Below, piece by piece: positions 25,919 through 33,949 of a stretch of 35,455 nt of DNA. The notes below the pieces were generated by a model. The model was given only the letters and a program-made list of their open reading frames with translations, had not been told where the DNA came from and did not search any database. The stretch lies in the NCBI GenBank assembly GCA_012719955.1, contig JAAXZI010000259.1, positions 1 through 35,455 of the forward strand. Direction: 5' to 3'. Position 1 is the stretch's first letter; the number at the start of each line of letters is the position of its first letter. The stretch comes from Phycisphaerae bacterium (lineage in GTDB: Bacteria > Planctomycetota > Phycisphaerae > UBA1845 > PWPN01). A program made the position numbers and the translations under genes.

Positions 25919-27124
25919 TTAGCAGTGAGAGCGCTGCTCCGTGGCCACGGCCCCGTGCCCAACCGCCCCATAAGGCCTCTCGTCAGGCGGAAGCAATGCC
26001 ACCATCCGGAACTTCCAGACGGCCAGCATGGTGGCTATCACCACGCCCATACAGACCAGAATCACGTATCGTGTCCGCAGAAAAATCACCGCTCCACAGC
26101 CGATGGCCGCGAAACCGAAGGCCAGCCCGTAGCTGATCGCCACCACCTGCCGCACGCTGTACCCGCGGTCCACGAGCTGGTCGTAGAAGTGGCTGCGGTC
26201 GCCCATCATCAATGGCTGGGCGTTGCGCCAGCGACGCAGCAATGTCAGCATCATGTCCGCGATGGGCAGCCCGAAGACCATGATCGCCCCCAGCATCCAG
26301 CGGATAATCCCAGGATCGGCAAATAGCAGGATCATCACCGCCGCGTTCAAACCCAGCAGCATCGAGCCGGCATCACCCATGAAGATCGAGGCCGGGTTCA
26401 GGTTGTACGGCAGGAAACCCACGGCCGCGCCCAGCATGGCCAGGGCCAGCACCAGCCGCTCGTTGCTCAGCGCCTGGTCTGGGGCGTAGACGGCCAGGTG
26501 CAGGGCCAGCACGAAGAAACCCAGCGAAATGATCCCCAGCACCCCGCTGCACATCCCGTCCATCCCGTCGATCAGGTTGGTTGCGTTGCACGCACCCACG
26601 ATGATGAACAGGCTCAACGGAACCGAAAACATCAGCTCCAGCCATTGCAGCGTCGGATCGCCCGACTCCCCGATGACCGAGGCCCGGACGAATACATGGA
26701 ACGAATCGCGGCCCACCCCTACCCACAACAGCAGCAAACCTACGCCGATATTGAGAACCAGCTTCAGCCGCGGCGGCATGTTGCGCAGATCATCCAGCAG
26801 CCCCACCAGCATGATCAGCAGCCCCGCCACCAGGATGCCCCCCAGAACAAACGGGCGAACCGGGTACCCCTCCATCTTCATGCCCAGCAGAATCCCCGCC
26901 GCCCAACCGGCGAAGATCGCCACCCCGCCCATGTAGGGGATCGGCTGCTTGTGCGGTTTCAGAAAGTCGTCCGGCCGGTCCACGATCCGGTACTTGCGGG
27001 CCACGGCCCGGCAAATCGGCGTCGCGACCAGAACCACCAGAAAGGAAACCAACGCCACCGGCCAAAGCTCCCTCAGGAACTCACCTGCCGGCCGGGACAC
27101 CAGTGACAGCATCTCAGGATTCAA
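25919..27124 (-). CDS. WecA/MraY-family undecaprenyl-phosphate sugar-1-phosphate transferase
   Basis: A 401-residue polytopic prenyl-phosphate phosphoglycosyltransferase, about ten to eleven transmembrane helices. Catalytic landmarks: D111-D112 in GLLDDLRNMP; NLIDGMDG at 183-190; FMGDAGSMLLG with D251; and GDRSHFYDQL (H312) as the cytoplasmic histidine loop. It moves a sugar-1-phosphate, commonly GlcNAc-1-P or a relative, onto undecaprenyl phosphate, starting repeat-unit synthesis. The WecA/TagO branch fits better than MraY because it is near glycosyltransferases and has the HFYDQL loop. The start is either TTG 27124 with AGG six bases upstream, or ATG 27112 with no such site; I prefer TTG. 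It follows the epimerase by 194 bases and ends against the convergent methyltransferase. Confidence 0.88.
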   Translation of the reverse strand: MNPEMLSLVSRPAGEFLRELWPVALVSFLVVLVATPICRAVARKYRIVDRPDDFLKPHKQPIPYMGGVAIFAGWAAGILLGMKMEGYPVRPFVLGGILVAGLLIMLVGLLDDLRNMPPRLKLVLNIGVGLLLLWVGVGRDSFHVFVRASVIGESGDPTLQWLELMFSVPLSLFIIVGACNATNLIDGMDGMCSGVLGIISLGFFVLALHLAVYAPDQALSNERLVLALAMLGAAVGFLPYNLNPASIFMGDAGSMLLGLNAAVMILLFADPGIIRWMLGAIMVFGLPIADMMLTLLRRWRNAQPLMMGDRSHFYDQLVDRGYSVRQVVAISYGLAFGFAAIGCGAVIFLRTRYVILVCMGVVIATMLAVWKFRMVALLPPDERPYGAVGHGAVATEQRSHC

Positions 27125-27318
27125 TGCACACCTGCCTGCAACCGTCTATTCCTCGCCCCCACGCGATCATTCTGAGATTCTGCCCCGGAAGATTCTGTCT
27201 TGGAAAAATGTATGCCATGACTCTGCAGCAGCGCCGGACCACGCCGGTCACTGCCGAAACGACATGAAAGGCCTGCCCATGCCTGGCCCCGCCAGCATAC
27301 GGGACCGCCCCCGGGCCT

Positions 27319-28266
27319 TCAACCCCGCGCCCGCATCCACTTCACGAACTCCGCCAAGCCGGTGCGCAGGTCTGTGCGCGGTTCAAATCCCAGCTCCGCG
27401 CGGGCCCGGCTGATGTCCGCAAAGGTCCGTTCCACATCCCCCGGCTGCATCGGCAGCCTCTTGATCTGGGCCGCCTTGCCCAACGCCGCCTCAATCGCGG
27501 CAATCAGCTCGTTCAACGACACCGGGTTCGAGTTGCCCAGATTGTAAATCCGATACCCCTTGCACCGCTCCACCGCAGCCATGACCCCCGCCACGATGTC
27601 ATCAATATAGGTATGGTCCCGCATCATGCTGCCATCGCCGAAGACCGGGATGGGCTCGCCGTGCTCGATCAGCCGGGCAAACTTATGAATCGCCAGGTCC
27701 GGCCGCTGCCGGGGACCATAAACCGTGAAGAACCGCAGGCAGGTGACATCAAGTCCAAACAGATGATGATAAGCGTAGCAGATCAGCTCCCCCGCCTTTT
27801 TCGTGGCCGCATAGGGCGAAATCGGGTAATCGACGTTATCCGACTCGCTGAAGGGAACCTTGGGATTATTTCCGTAAACGCTTGAGCTGCTGGCAAATAC
27901 GAATTTTGGAATCTTGAATCTGCGCGCCGCCTCCAGCAGGATGCAGGTGCCGCGCACGTTCACGTCCTGATACAGCAGGGGGTTTTCGATCGATGGCCGG
28001 ACGCCGGCCCGGGCCGCCAAATGGACGATCACGTCCACCCCCGCGCCCACGGCCCGACTCATGGCCGCCTCGTCCCGGATATCCGCCTCAATCAACGAGA
28101 ACCGCGGATGACGGACACAGCCGGCCACGTTGCTGCGTTTGACGGCCGGATCGTAGAACTCGTCGAAGATGTCGACCCCGCTGACGCGCCAACCCGCCTC
28201 CAGAAGGCGCTCGCAGACATGGGATCCCACAAAACCCGCTGCACCGGTCACAACGGCATGTGCCAC
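27319..28266 (-). CDS. NAD-dependent sugar-nucleotide epimerase (UDP-glucuronate 4-epimerase-like SDR)
   Basis: A 315-residue extended short-chain dehydrogenase. NAD-binding GAAGFVG is at residues 8-14, the active-site serine region is SSSSVYG (about 126-132), and the catalytic pair is Y152 and K156 in YAATK. RFFTVYGPRQRPD, DHTYIDDIV and NLGNSNPV fit UDP-glucuronate/UDP-glucose 4-epimerases, the LpsL/CapI branch. It interconverts UDP-glucuronate and UDP-galacturonate or a near relative, supplying a precursor for the polysaccharide. GTG 28266 is chosen because GGGGAGG lies six bases upstream; a TTG at 28293 has no such site. It is the first enzyme gene after the NusG-family antiterminator and sits behind a promoter candidate at 28371-28409. 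The exact substrate is inferred from family resemblance. Confidence 0.87.
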   Translation of the reverse strand: MAHAVVTGAAGFVGSHVCERLLEAGWRVSGVDIFDEFYDPAVKRSNVAGCVRHPRFSLIEADIRDEAAMSRAVGAGVDVIVHLAARAGVRPSIENPLLYQDVNVRGTCILLEAARRFKIPKFVFASSSSVYGNNPKVPFSESDNVDYPISPYAATKKAGELICYAYHHLFGLDVTCLRFFTVYGPRQRPDLAIHKFARLIEHGEPIPVFGDGSMMRDHTYIDDIVAGVMAAVERCKGYRIYNLGNSNPVSLNELIAAIEAALGKAAQIKRLPMQPGDVERTFADISRARAELGFEPRTDLRTGLAEFVKWMRARG

Positions 28267-28370
28267 GGCAGGCCTCCCCGGAAGATCACTCAATTGGATC
28301 TCCGCAGGGCTTCATATGCCCGCCACCGCGATTTGTCCAGACTCCGTCCCCGTCGGGCGTCATAAACCCC

Positions 28371-28409
28371 GATATTTTCACCATTAAGGTAAATATTTTC
28401 GCCTGTCAA
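28371..28409 (-). promoter_or_regulatory. Promoter candidate for the main array with a 12-bp direct repeat
   Basis: In an AT-rich island of otherwise GC-rich DNA, the minus strand has a perfect TTGACA (28409-28404) and, 15 bases on, CTTAAT (28388-28383), four of six matches. Transcription would begin near 28376, about 110 bases before the epimerase start. Two near-identical 12-mers, GGCGAAAATATT (28403-28392) and GGTGAAAATATC (28382-28371), start 21 bp apart, two helical turns, on the same face of the helix. One lies in the spacer and the other just after the -10 box. Confidence 0.45.
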
Positions 28410-28574
28410 AACGCAAGGCTGATGTAACTATCGGTCAGGCTCCTTCCCCTCAGTACAATCAAACCGGTGGAGAGTGGCAAAATGGCCCCGACTCCGGGAG
28501 TGATCGGCGGACAGGGAAGACCTGATATCTGTTCTTGGTACGCAACGGCGATTGAGGGGGTTCACCCTAGGTGT

Positions 28575-29252
28575 TCACCGGGAAGAGGGGGGATCAATCC
28601 GTTCGACATTGTCCGCGTCGACCTGGGTATGAACGCTCTGGCCCAGAATGGTGACGTTCATCCAGAGCCGGAGCCGGCCGGAATACCGCGTTACCACCCC
28701 CTCCAGACCCTTCAGCGGACCACTGATAATTCGGCCCCACTGCCCTATCGCCAGCCGGTTGGCCACCTCAAAAACATCGGTATGCGTTAATAGGAAATGG
28801 ATCCGCGTCAATTCCGCGACGAGCTGGTCCTGGTCCGGCACATCCAGCACCCTGGCGATCCGGTTGGTTCGCAGGGCCTGGTAGCGTTCATCCTCCCCGC
28901 CGTTGAAGAACAGATACCCCGGAAACACCGGCACCAGGCTGTGCGAAATTCTCCGGGTGGTGCGGCTTCGGGTGGTTCGACGCGTCAGGGGCAGGTAGTT
29001 GAACACCCCCAGGCGAGTCAGTTCAGTCGCCAGCGCCTTTTCATTTCGCGAGCGCGTATGGGCTACGTACCACTTGCCCGGCAAATCCAAGGGAAAGGAT
29101 GGAACCGACGCCGACGTCACGATGGTCCCAGCCGGCAGCACCTCAGCCGCGATATCAGGCCCCGGCATTTCACGGCGGCAAGTTCCCTCAAAGCCCGGTC
29201 TCTCATTGTGCCCGGCATCTTTCTGGGGGTGGTCCGCGTTCACATCAGCCAT
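28575..29252 (-). CDS. NusG/RfaH-family transcription antiterminator (UpxY-like)
   Basis: A 225-residue protein. The NGN domain begins with GKWYVAHTRSRNEKA (residues 59-72) and continues through SLVPVFPGYLFF (about 105-116). A KOW domain follows, with GQWGRIISGPLKGLEGVVTRY. A 50-residue unstructured leader precedes the NGN domain. Specialised NusG paralogs (RfaH, UpxY, LoaP) bind paused RNA polymerase at one locus and allow full transcription of very long operons; several sit just ahead of capsule genes. This gene precedes the polysaccharide array, fitting that role. ATG 29252 has GGGAG ten bases before it; ATG 29276 is possible but with weak spacing. Its recruitment signal cannot be named from sequence. 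A housekeeping nusG is less likely because the usual ribosomal neighbours are absent. Confidence 0.85.
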   Translation of the reverse strand: MADVNADHPQKDAGHNERPGFEGTCRREMPGPDIAAEVLPAGTIVTSASVPSFPLDLPGKWYVAHTRSRNEKALATELTRLGVFNYLPLTRRTTRSRTTRRISHSLVPVFPGYLFFNGGEDERYQALRTNRIARVLDVPDQDQLVAELTRIHFLLTHTDVFEVANRLAIGQWGRIISGPLKGLEGVVTRYSGRLRLWMNVTILGQSVHTQVDADNVERIDPPSSR

Positions 29253-29296
29253 AGTCCCGGATCTCCCGTCGGGCATTATCTCATCACCGCGCTCGG

Positions 29297-29326
29297 AGAA
29301 TAACGGTCACCGGTCACTATCGGCAA
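29297..29326 (-). promoter_or_regulatory. Weak promoter candidate before the antiterminator
   Basis: TTGCCG (29326-29321) and TATTCT (29302-29297), 18 bases apart, each match four of six consensus positions on the minus strand. Transcription would begin near 29290, about 40 bases before ATG 29252. It lies in the 148 bases between the saccharopine dehydrogenase gene and the antiterminator. Confidence 0.25.
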
Positions 29327-29424
29327 GCACATCAGGAGTACTGCCTGCCCTTCAAGAACCAATCTCGCCACCTCAAGCGGAGAATACGGGTCGCCGTGCT
29401 ATCCAGGCCGGGAATCATACCCCC

Positions 29425-30615
29425 TCAGGGACGGACCACTATTTTAACTCCTACTTCATTCAGCTCTGCTATCAGCCGCTTGGCCGGCATGACCTGGGAT
29501 GGAACGTAAACCCCTGTCGGAGGCTTTTCCGGCAACAACCCCGCCAGAAACGCCGCCACGACTCCAACACTGAAGCCGGTAGTTCGCTCCATGGCGGTGA
29601 ACCGCCCATCGGCTCGGTCCAACAGATCCGCCCGCCCTTCGATCGGCCGGCCATGCTCATCCGTGCCCTGGACCTCAACACGCGCGATTACAAGATCCTG
29701 GCGGTCGCTGGCAAAGGCCCGCTCGAGCAGTGCCACGGCCATATCGCGAGGGCAAATCTCCGGCAGCGCGGCTGACGCGGTGGCCTCGCAGGGCTGGCTT
29801 TCGATCAGTTCACGCAGGGGCCGCTGCTCGAAGAGCCCCACCTCGGCCATGGCCATGATCGCATCCCGATGGCCGGGATAGCGCAGGGTCTTGTATTCGT
29901 AATCAATGCCCAGCGGCGCGTACAACTCCGGCCCCAATGAGGCTCCACCGCTGGTCGCGAAAGCCTCGAACTCGCCGGGGACGGCCAGCCCGCTGACCCG
30001 CTCCAGCTCGGACAGGCCGGGAATCGTCAACACCTGCCCACCCCGCGCCACCTGGCAATCATCCAGGTATTCGTTGAGCAGGCCGTGGATGCTGAAATTG
30101 GCCTGGTAACCCAGAATGCCTTTGGGGTGCTGCGGCAAGCCGCCGCAAAGGATCTTGACCGACCGATACTGCCACCGATCGCGCCAGAGTTCCGCCAGTA
30201 CATTCACCGTGCCCGGCGCTAATCCGCAGTCCGGCACCACGCACACGCCGGCCTCGCGGGCCGCGTCGGCTATCGCGAGTTGCCGCCGAACGGTGTCTAC
30301 ATTGCCACCCAGGTCGCAGAAATGCTTACCCCGGCGGATAGCCAGGCGGGTCAGGCCTTCGTTAAAGAAGAACGGCACACAGGAAATCACGCAATCGCAG
30401 TCCGCGATCAGTGCTTCCAGTTCCTGCTCGTTTCGGCCGACGTCGATCAGATTGGTGGATACCCGCTGCGGGTGAGAAGCCTGATCCCGCACGGAGCCCA
30501 GGCGCTCCGGACTGACATCCCCGTAGACCACCTGCGTATCAGGCTGTCGTTCCAGCAGGTACGTTCCGCAGGCTACCCCCTGCCGTCCGGCACCCAGAAC
30601 GAGGAAACGGGCCAT
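29425..30615 (-). CDS. Saccharopine dehydrogenase family oxidoreductase
   Basis: A 396-residue NAD(P)-dependent enzyme. GAGRQG (residues 8-13) is the Rossmann loop. CVVPDCGLAPGTVNVLAE and CGGLPQHPKG are segments typical of the saccharopine dehydrogenase (LYS9) family, and the C-terminal domain covers about residues 120-320. Family members act on saccharopine or carboxynorspermidine-like imine substrates in lysine or polyamine metabolism. Relatives with modified substrates are common, so the reaction is not certain. ATG 30615 starts at the conserved strand MARFLVLGAG and has GGGGGTG upstream; a GTG six bases earlier is possible. It lies 15 bases after the VanZ-like gene and may share its transcript. 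It has no obvious link to the polysaccharide genes. Confidence 0.8.
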   Translation of the reverse strand: MARFLVLGAGRQGVACGTYLLERQPDTQVVYGDVSPERLGSVRDQASHPQRVSTNLIDVGRNEQELEALIADCDCVISCVPFFFNEGLTRLAIRRGKHFCDLGGNVDTVRRQLAIADAAREAGVCVVPDCGLAPGTVNVLAELWRDRWQYRSVKILCGGLPQHPKGILGYQANFSIHGLLNEYLDDCQVARGGQVLTIPGLSELERVSGLAVPGEFEAFATSGGASLGPELYAPLGIDYEYKTLRYPGHRDAIMAMAEVGLFEQRPLRELIESQPCEATASAALPEICPRDMAVALLERAFASDRQDLVIARVEVQGTDEHGRPIEGRADLLDRADGRFTAMERTTGFSVGVVAAFLAGLLPEKPPTGVYVPSQVMPAKRLIAELNEVGVKIVVRP

Positions 30616-30630
30616 ACACACACCCCCGCT

Positions 30631-31188
30631 TTATCCGCCCCAACGCCGTCGGCGTTCCACCCGTCGCCGCCACCACCGGGAAGCCAGGGCCAGCACGACG
30701 ACCACCCCGGCCAGATCCGCCAGAATGTCGCCTATTTCGGCATCGCGGCCCACAATGAGCTGCGTGAACTCGTCGAAGAGACTATATGCCGCCCCGCCCA
30801 AGGCTACCCATTTGGCGGTCCTCGCTCCCGCCCATTTGCCCTCACCGATCAGCACCCACACCCAGGCCGCCGCCCAGCCGACGTACAGACAAAAATGAAC
30901 CACCAGATCAAACTGCGGAAATAGCCAGGGGGGATGAGGAAAATCCTCGATGCGCGGCCAATGCGTCATGAAGAAGATGGCCAACCAATAGCCGATCAGG
31001 CAGGCGCGTCGCACGCCGGCGGAACGACTCGACGCCCGACCCGCTCCTCCCTTCCGGCCGGCCCGGCCAGAGCCGGTCATCGCCACTGATAAGTTCAGTT
31101 CACGATCATTGGCGGCCACCCGAATCCCTCCAATTCTCGCCCCTTCCGGTGTTGACCCTATGGTATCCGAAGAGACTACGGAATTCAC
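30631..31188 (-). CDS. VanZ-family membrane protein
   Basis: A 185-residue protein. The first 55 residues are basic and probably disordered; then come about four hydrophobic helices covering residues 60-170. The core matches the VanZ-like pattern: HWPRIEDFPHPP after the first helix, DLVVHFCLYVGWAAAW, SLFDEFTQLIVGRDAEIGDILADLAGVV (the conserved E, Q, R, D and G of the family). VanZ proteins are linked to glycopeptide resistance in some bacteria, but most members have no known function. GTG 31188 has GAGGGGG five bases upstream; an ATG further in is possible, so the N-terminus is uncertain. It is divergent from purD, with 89 bases between them. Confidence 0.75.
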   Translation of the reverse strand: MNSVVSSDTIGSTPEGARIGGIRVAANDRELNLSVAMTGSGRAGRKGGAGRASSRSAGVRRACLIGYWLAIFFMTHWPRIEDFPHPPWLFPQFDLVVHFCLYVGWAAAWVWVLIGEGKWAGARTAKWVALGGAAYSLFDEFTQLIVGRDAEIGDILADLAGVVVVLALASRWWRRRVERRRRWGG

Positions 31189-31213
31189 CCCGGCCCCCTC
31201 GTCCTCGTTCCGC

Positions 31214-31242
31214 TTGCCATCCCGTGCCCGCCCGGCTACCCT
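31214..31242 (+). promoter_or_regulatory. Possible promoter of purD
   Basis: TTGCCA (31214-31219) and TACCCT (31237-31242) are 17 bases apart. The -35 box matches five of six consensus positions and the -10 box three. Transcription would begin near 31249, about 29 bases before the purD start. It lies in the divergent interval with the VanZ-like gene. Confidence 0.3.
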
Positions 31243-31277
31243 GCGCGAAGTCGCACAAACATAGAGGTGAAGTCAAG

Positions 31278-32540
31278 ATGAAAGTCCTTTTGGTCGGCAA
31301 TGGTGGGCGGGAACATGCTCTCGCCTGGAAGATCGGTCAGTCCTCGCGCGTCAGCCAGCTCTTCATCGCGCCGGGAAACGCCGGCACCGCCGAGATCGGC
31401 GACAATGTTCCCATCGAGGCCAACAACCTGCCGGAGCTGGTCCAATTTGCCCAGCGCGAGAAGGTCGACCTGGTCGTTGTCGGGCCGGAAGAGCCGCTGT
31501 GCGCCGGCCTGGTCGATGAGTTCACCCAGGCCGGCATCCGTGCCTTCGGCCCCACCCGGGCCGCCGCCCGCATCGAGGGCGACAAAGCCTACGCCAAGGA
31601 CCTCATGCGCGTACATGCCATTCCCACGGCCGATGCCCGGACCTTTACCAAGTACCGTGACGCCCGGGCCTACGTGGCCAGCCGGGACGCCGGCGTAGTG
31701 ATCAAAGCCGCCGGCCTGGCCAAGGGCAAGGGCGTGATCGTCTGCGATGATCCGGCCGAGGGCCTCATCGCCCTGGAAAAGATCATGGTCGAGCGCACGT
31801 TCGGCCCGGCGGGCGACACCGTGCTGGTGGAGGAGAAGCTCACCGGCCCGGAGGTCAGCGTCCTGTGCTTCGTGGACGGCCATACCCTCTACCTGCTGGA
31901 GAACGCCCAGGACCACAAGCGCATCGGCGAGGGGGATACCGGCCCTAATACCGGCGGCATGGGCGCCTACAGCCCCACGCGCCTCCTGAACGACGACCTG
32001 CTCCGGCAGATCGAGGCCGAGATCCTGGTACCCATCGTGGACGCCCTGCGAACCGACGGGGCCGTCTACAAGGGCGTGCTCTACGCCGGCCTCATGCTCA
32101 CCGCCGGCGGGCCCAAAGTGCTGGAATTCAACGCCCGGCTGGGCGACCCGGAGACGCAGCCGATCCTCATGCGGCTCAAGACCGACCTGGTAGACGTGAT
32201 GGAAGCGGTGATCGACGATCGGCTCGACCGGATCACGCTGCAATGGGACGAGCGCCCGGCCGTCTGCGTGGTCATGGCCGCCGGCGGCTATCCGGGCTCT
32301 TACGAAACCGGCAAGCCCATCACCGGCCTGGCCGACGCCGCCGCCATGCCGGACGTGGCCGTCTTCCATGCCGGCACCCACCTGCAGGGCAAGCAGGTGG
32401 TCACCGCCGGCGGACGGGTGCTGGGTGTGACCGCTCTGGGCAAGGACTTGGAGGCCGCGCGCAAGCGCTGCTACGAGGCCGTAAGCAAGATCCACTTCGA
32501 AGGCGCCTACTACCGCCGGGACATCGGGGCCAAGGCGTAG
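31278..32540 (+). CDS. purD: Phosphoribosylamine-glycine ligase (GAR synthetase)
   Basis: A 420-residue ATP-grasp enzyme that joins glycine to 5-phosphoribosylamine with ATP, the second step of purine synthesis in the cytoplasm. KVLLVGNGGREHALAW opens the N-terminal domain, VVGPEEPLCAGLVDEF is the substrate-binding segment, and KAAGLAKGKGVIV and EEKLTGPEVSVLCF lie in the ATP-grasp core. LEFNARLGDPETQPIL is the highly conserved metal-binding strand. Length is normal for PurD. ATG 31278 has GAGGTG eight bases upstream; a frame extending to 31149 is open but unsupported. The stop is TAG. It is a housekeeping gene standing alone, with no neighbouring pur genes in the window. Confidence 0.97.
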   Translation: MKVLLVGNGGREHALAWKIGQSSRVSQLFIAPGNAGTAEIGDNVPIEANNLPELVQFAQREKVDLVVVGPEEPLCAGLVDEFTQAGIRAFGPTRAAARIEGDKAYAKDLMRVHAIPTADARTFTKYRDARAYVASRDAGVVIKAAGLAKGKGVIVCDDPAEGLIALEKIMVERTFGPAGDTVLVEEKLTGPEVSVLCFVDGHTLYLLENAQDHKRIGEGDTGPNTGGMGAYSPTRLLNDDLLRQIEAEILVPIVDALRTDGAVYKGVLYAGLMLTAGGPKVLEFNARLGDPETQPILMRLKTDLVDVMEAVIDDRLDRITLQWDERPAVCVVMAAGGYPGSYETGKPITGLADAAAMPDVAVFHAGTHLQGKQVVTAGGRVLGVTALGKDLEAARKRCYEAVSKIHFEGAYYRRDIGAKA

Positions 32541-32580
32541 TCCTCTGTGCCGGCCGTTCTCCGGCGGCGGGTCAGGAATT

Positions 32581-32612
32581 GAACCGCCAAGACGCAAAGG
32601 ACGCCAAGAATA
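32581..32612. repeat. Degenerate tandem repeat with a GACGCAAAG-like unit
   Basis: In the 258 bases after purD the sequence around 32581-32612 repeats a 9-10-base unit of the form ACGC(C/A)AAG three times (CCGCCAAG, ACGCAAAG, ACGCCAAG). Similar short runs occur in spacers of many environmental bacteria, in my recollection. A second run, AACTGAGAAG/TGAGAAG, lies near 32677-32696. No coding content is supported here. Confidence 0.45.
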
Positions 32613-32798
32613 CAGAGAGGGGCGTCCCAGTCGTGTGCGCGCAGCGACGAATACCACCGCTCCACACCGAGAACCGAAAACTGAGAAGTGAGAAGTCCCT
32701 GGCTGTACCCAGGCCGGCACGCAGTGCAAGAATAAAAGCTTCTGGCACCGTTTTCTGACCTAACTCGACGCAGCTATTCCTTGCGCAGCCCAGACCCA

Positions 32799-33215
32799 AT
32801 GCCCACGAGGAGAGTGTCCCGAAGTGAAGGTGCTGAACTATATCGTAATCCCTGGTGCGGCCTTCGAATTGACGAGGTGTGGGCGGATGGCAGCGTTATT
32901 CCTGCGCGGCTCTCGGCTATCGATTTTGATGATCTCGACACGAGTACCATTAGAAGCGCGAGCAGATGGCACATTTACCAGTTGGAACTTGAGAAGCTTG
33001 CCCTCTGGAAGGATCGTTGGTTGGTGACCATGCACGAGATGAGCGAGGATGACTGGATGCTGCAATCATTTTACATACCAGTTGATACCAAGAGTCTTCG
33101 CGTGCGGTACCGGCCCCGCTTTCCGCTGAACGACTATGACTCACCTCTGGAAGCCAGTATTACGATTGTCAAGGCGGAGGGCTCATCGGGAGGGGATAAT
33201 CAGGGGATACCATAA
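32799..33215 (+). CDS. Hypothetical protein, small lower-GC gene
   Basis: A 138-residue reading frame with no family I recognise. It has charged, mixed alpha/beta content and no signal peptide or membrane helix: a Trp-rich part (WADGSVIPARL, WHIYQLELEKLALWKDRWLV) followed by an acidic DDWMLQSFYIPVD. Its base composition is nearer 53% GC by eye, below the surroundings, hinting at transfer. ATG 32799 is used because nothing upstream supports the TTG at 32781; no strong Shine-Dalgarno is seen. It is followed 62 bases later by a second small gene of similar style. A toxin-immunity-like role is only a guess. The frame could be chance, but its length and amino-acid pattern favour a real gene. Confidence 0.5.
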   Translation: MPTRRVSRSEGAELYRNPWCGLRIDEVWADGSVIPARLSAIDFDDLDTSTIRSASRWHIYQLELEKLALWKDRWLVTMHEMSEDDWMLQSFYIPVDTKSLRVRYRPRFPLNDYDSPLEASITIVKAEGSSGGDNQGIP

Positions 33216-33277
33216 GCTGGATCCACCTCTGGCAAGCAATACAGACAGCCTGGTCGGGCAGAAACAGAAGGCCGGAC

Positions 33278-33694
33278 ATGTGCCGGTGGAACCCATTCAA
33301 GGGCACGTATACCTTCAAGTTGTCTGACGGCCCTGATTCCATTCGCGCCATCCTCGAGGAACTCCTTCTTTCTGACGACTGGTTATGGCTCAATATTGAG
33401 GTGTCGACACAATACTGCTTACAGATCGCCAAAGAGGGGCAGGACGTACTCGTGAACTTTTCATTCCCATTCCGAGATTCTCTGGAGAGCCTCTTCCGCG
33501 AGAAAGGGATAGACCCGCCGCCCGGATCGCGTTTGGAGTATTGGCCACGGTCGCGCTGGCGGGGTTTCATTTGGGGCGCCACCTTCAGGGTCCCACTTGA
33601 AGACGTGGCCGGGATAGCGCGCTTCACGCACCAACTCCTGACCCGCCTTTTTGAGTGCCAGGAGGATCGCCTGGATGCGCTGGTCGTGCGTTGA
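33278..33694 (+). CDS. Hypothetical protein, second of a small gene pair
   Basis: A 138-residue reading frame, not recognised. It has a balanced hydrophobic/charged pattern (SIRAILEELLLSDDWLWLNI, VLVNFSFPFRDSLESLF) with no membrane helix or signal, consistent with a cytoplasmic soluble protein. AGAAGG lies six bases before ATG 33278. It shares size, strand and lower-GC style with the frame at 32799-33215, 62 bases upstream, and the two may be a co-transcribed pair. Minus-strand frames overlapping it are longer but have compositional features of antisense shadows. Whether it is expressed cannot be told from sequence. Confidence 0.5.
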   Translation: MCRWNPFKGTYTFKLSDGPDSIRAILEELLLSDDWLWLNIEVSTQYCLQIAKEGQDVLVNFSFPFRDSLESLFREKGIDPPPGSRLEYWPRSRWRGFIWGATFRVPLEDVAGIARFTHQLLTRLFECQEDRLDALVVR

Positions 33695-33949
33695 TTGGCA
33701 GCCGATGCCGAAACGGGCGCACAATTCACTTGTAAACCGTAGGCGGTGGCGGCCGAACCGGTGGAAGAAAGCACCGGCCACCGCCCCGGCCACAGCCACG
33801 CCGCCCACCGTCTGACCCATACCTCGAACCGCCCGCCCACTGAACCACGCCCTACGTAGCCCGCACCCTGTCTTCCCCCCACGCCGCTTGCTCGCTGAAC
33901 CACACCCGGCCAGCTCCAACCCGCCAGGCAGATTCGTTCAACGGATACC

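Noticed and set aside
32543-32570. A GC-rich hairpin just after purD as a terminator.
   Set aside because: Stem of about five base pairs with no T-run; too weak to call.
31236-32729. A 497-residue open frame on the minus strand opposite purD, longer than purD itself.
   Set aside because: It mirrors the codon pattern of purD, has no recognisable domain, and purD on the plus strand has all family motifs and a good ribosome binding site.
33169-33919. Two overlapping minus-strand frames (33169-33903 and 33461-33919) opposite the second small gene.
   Set aside because: Arg/Gly-rich and low-complexity in the parts unique to them; the plus-strand frame has a ribosome binding site and a balanced composition. 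Not fully excluded.
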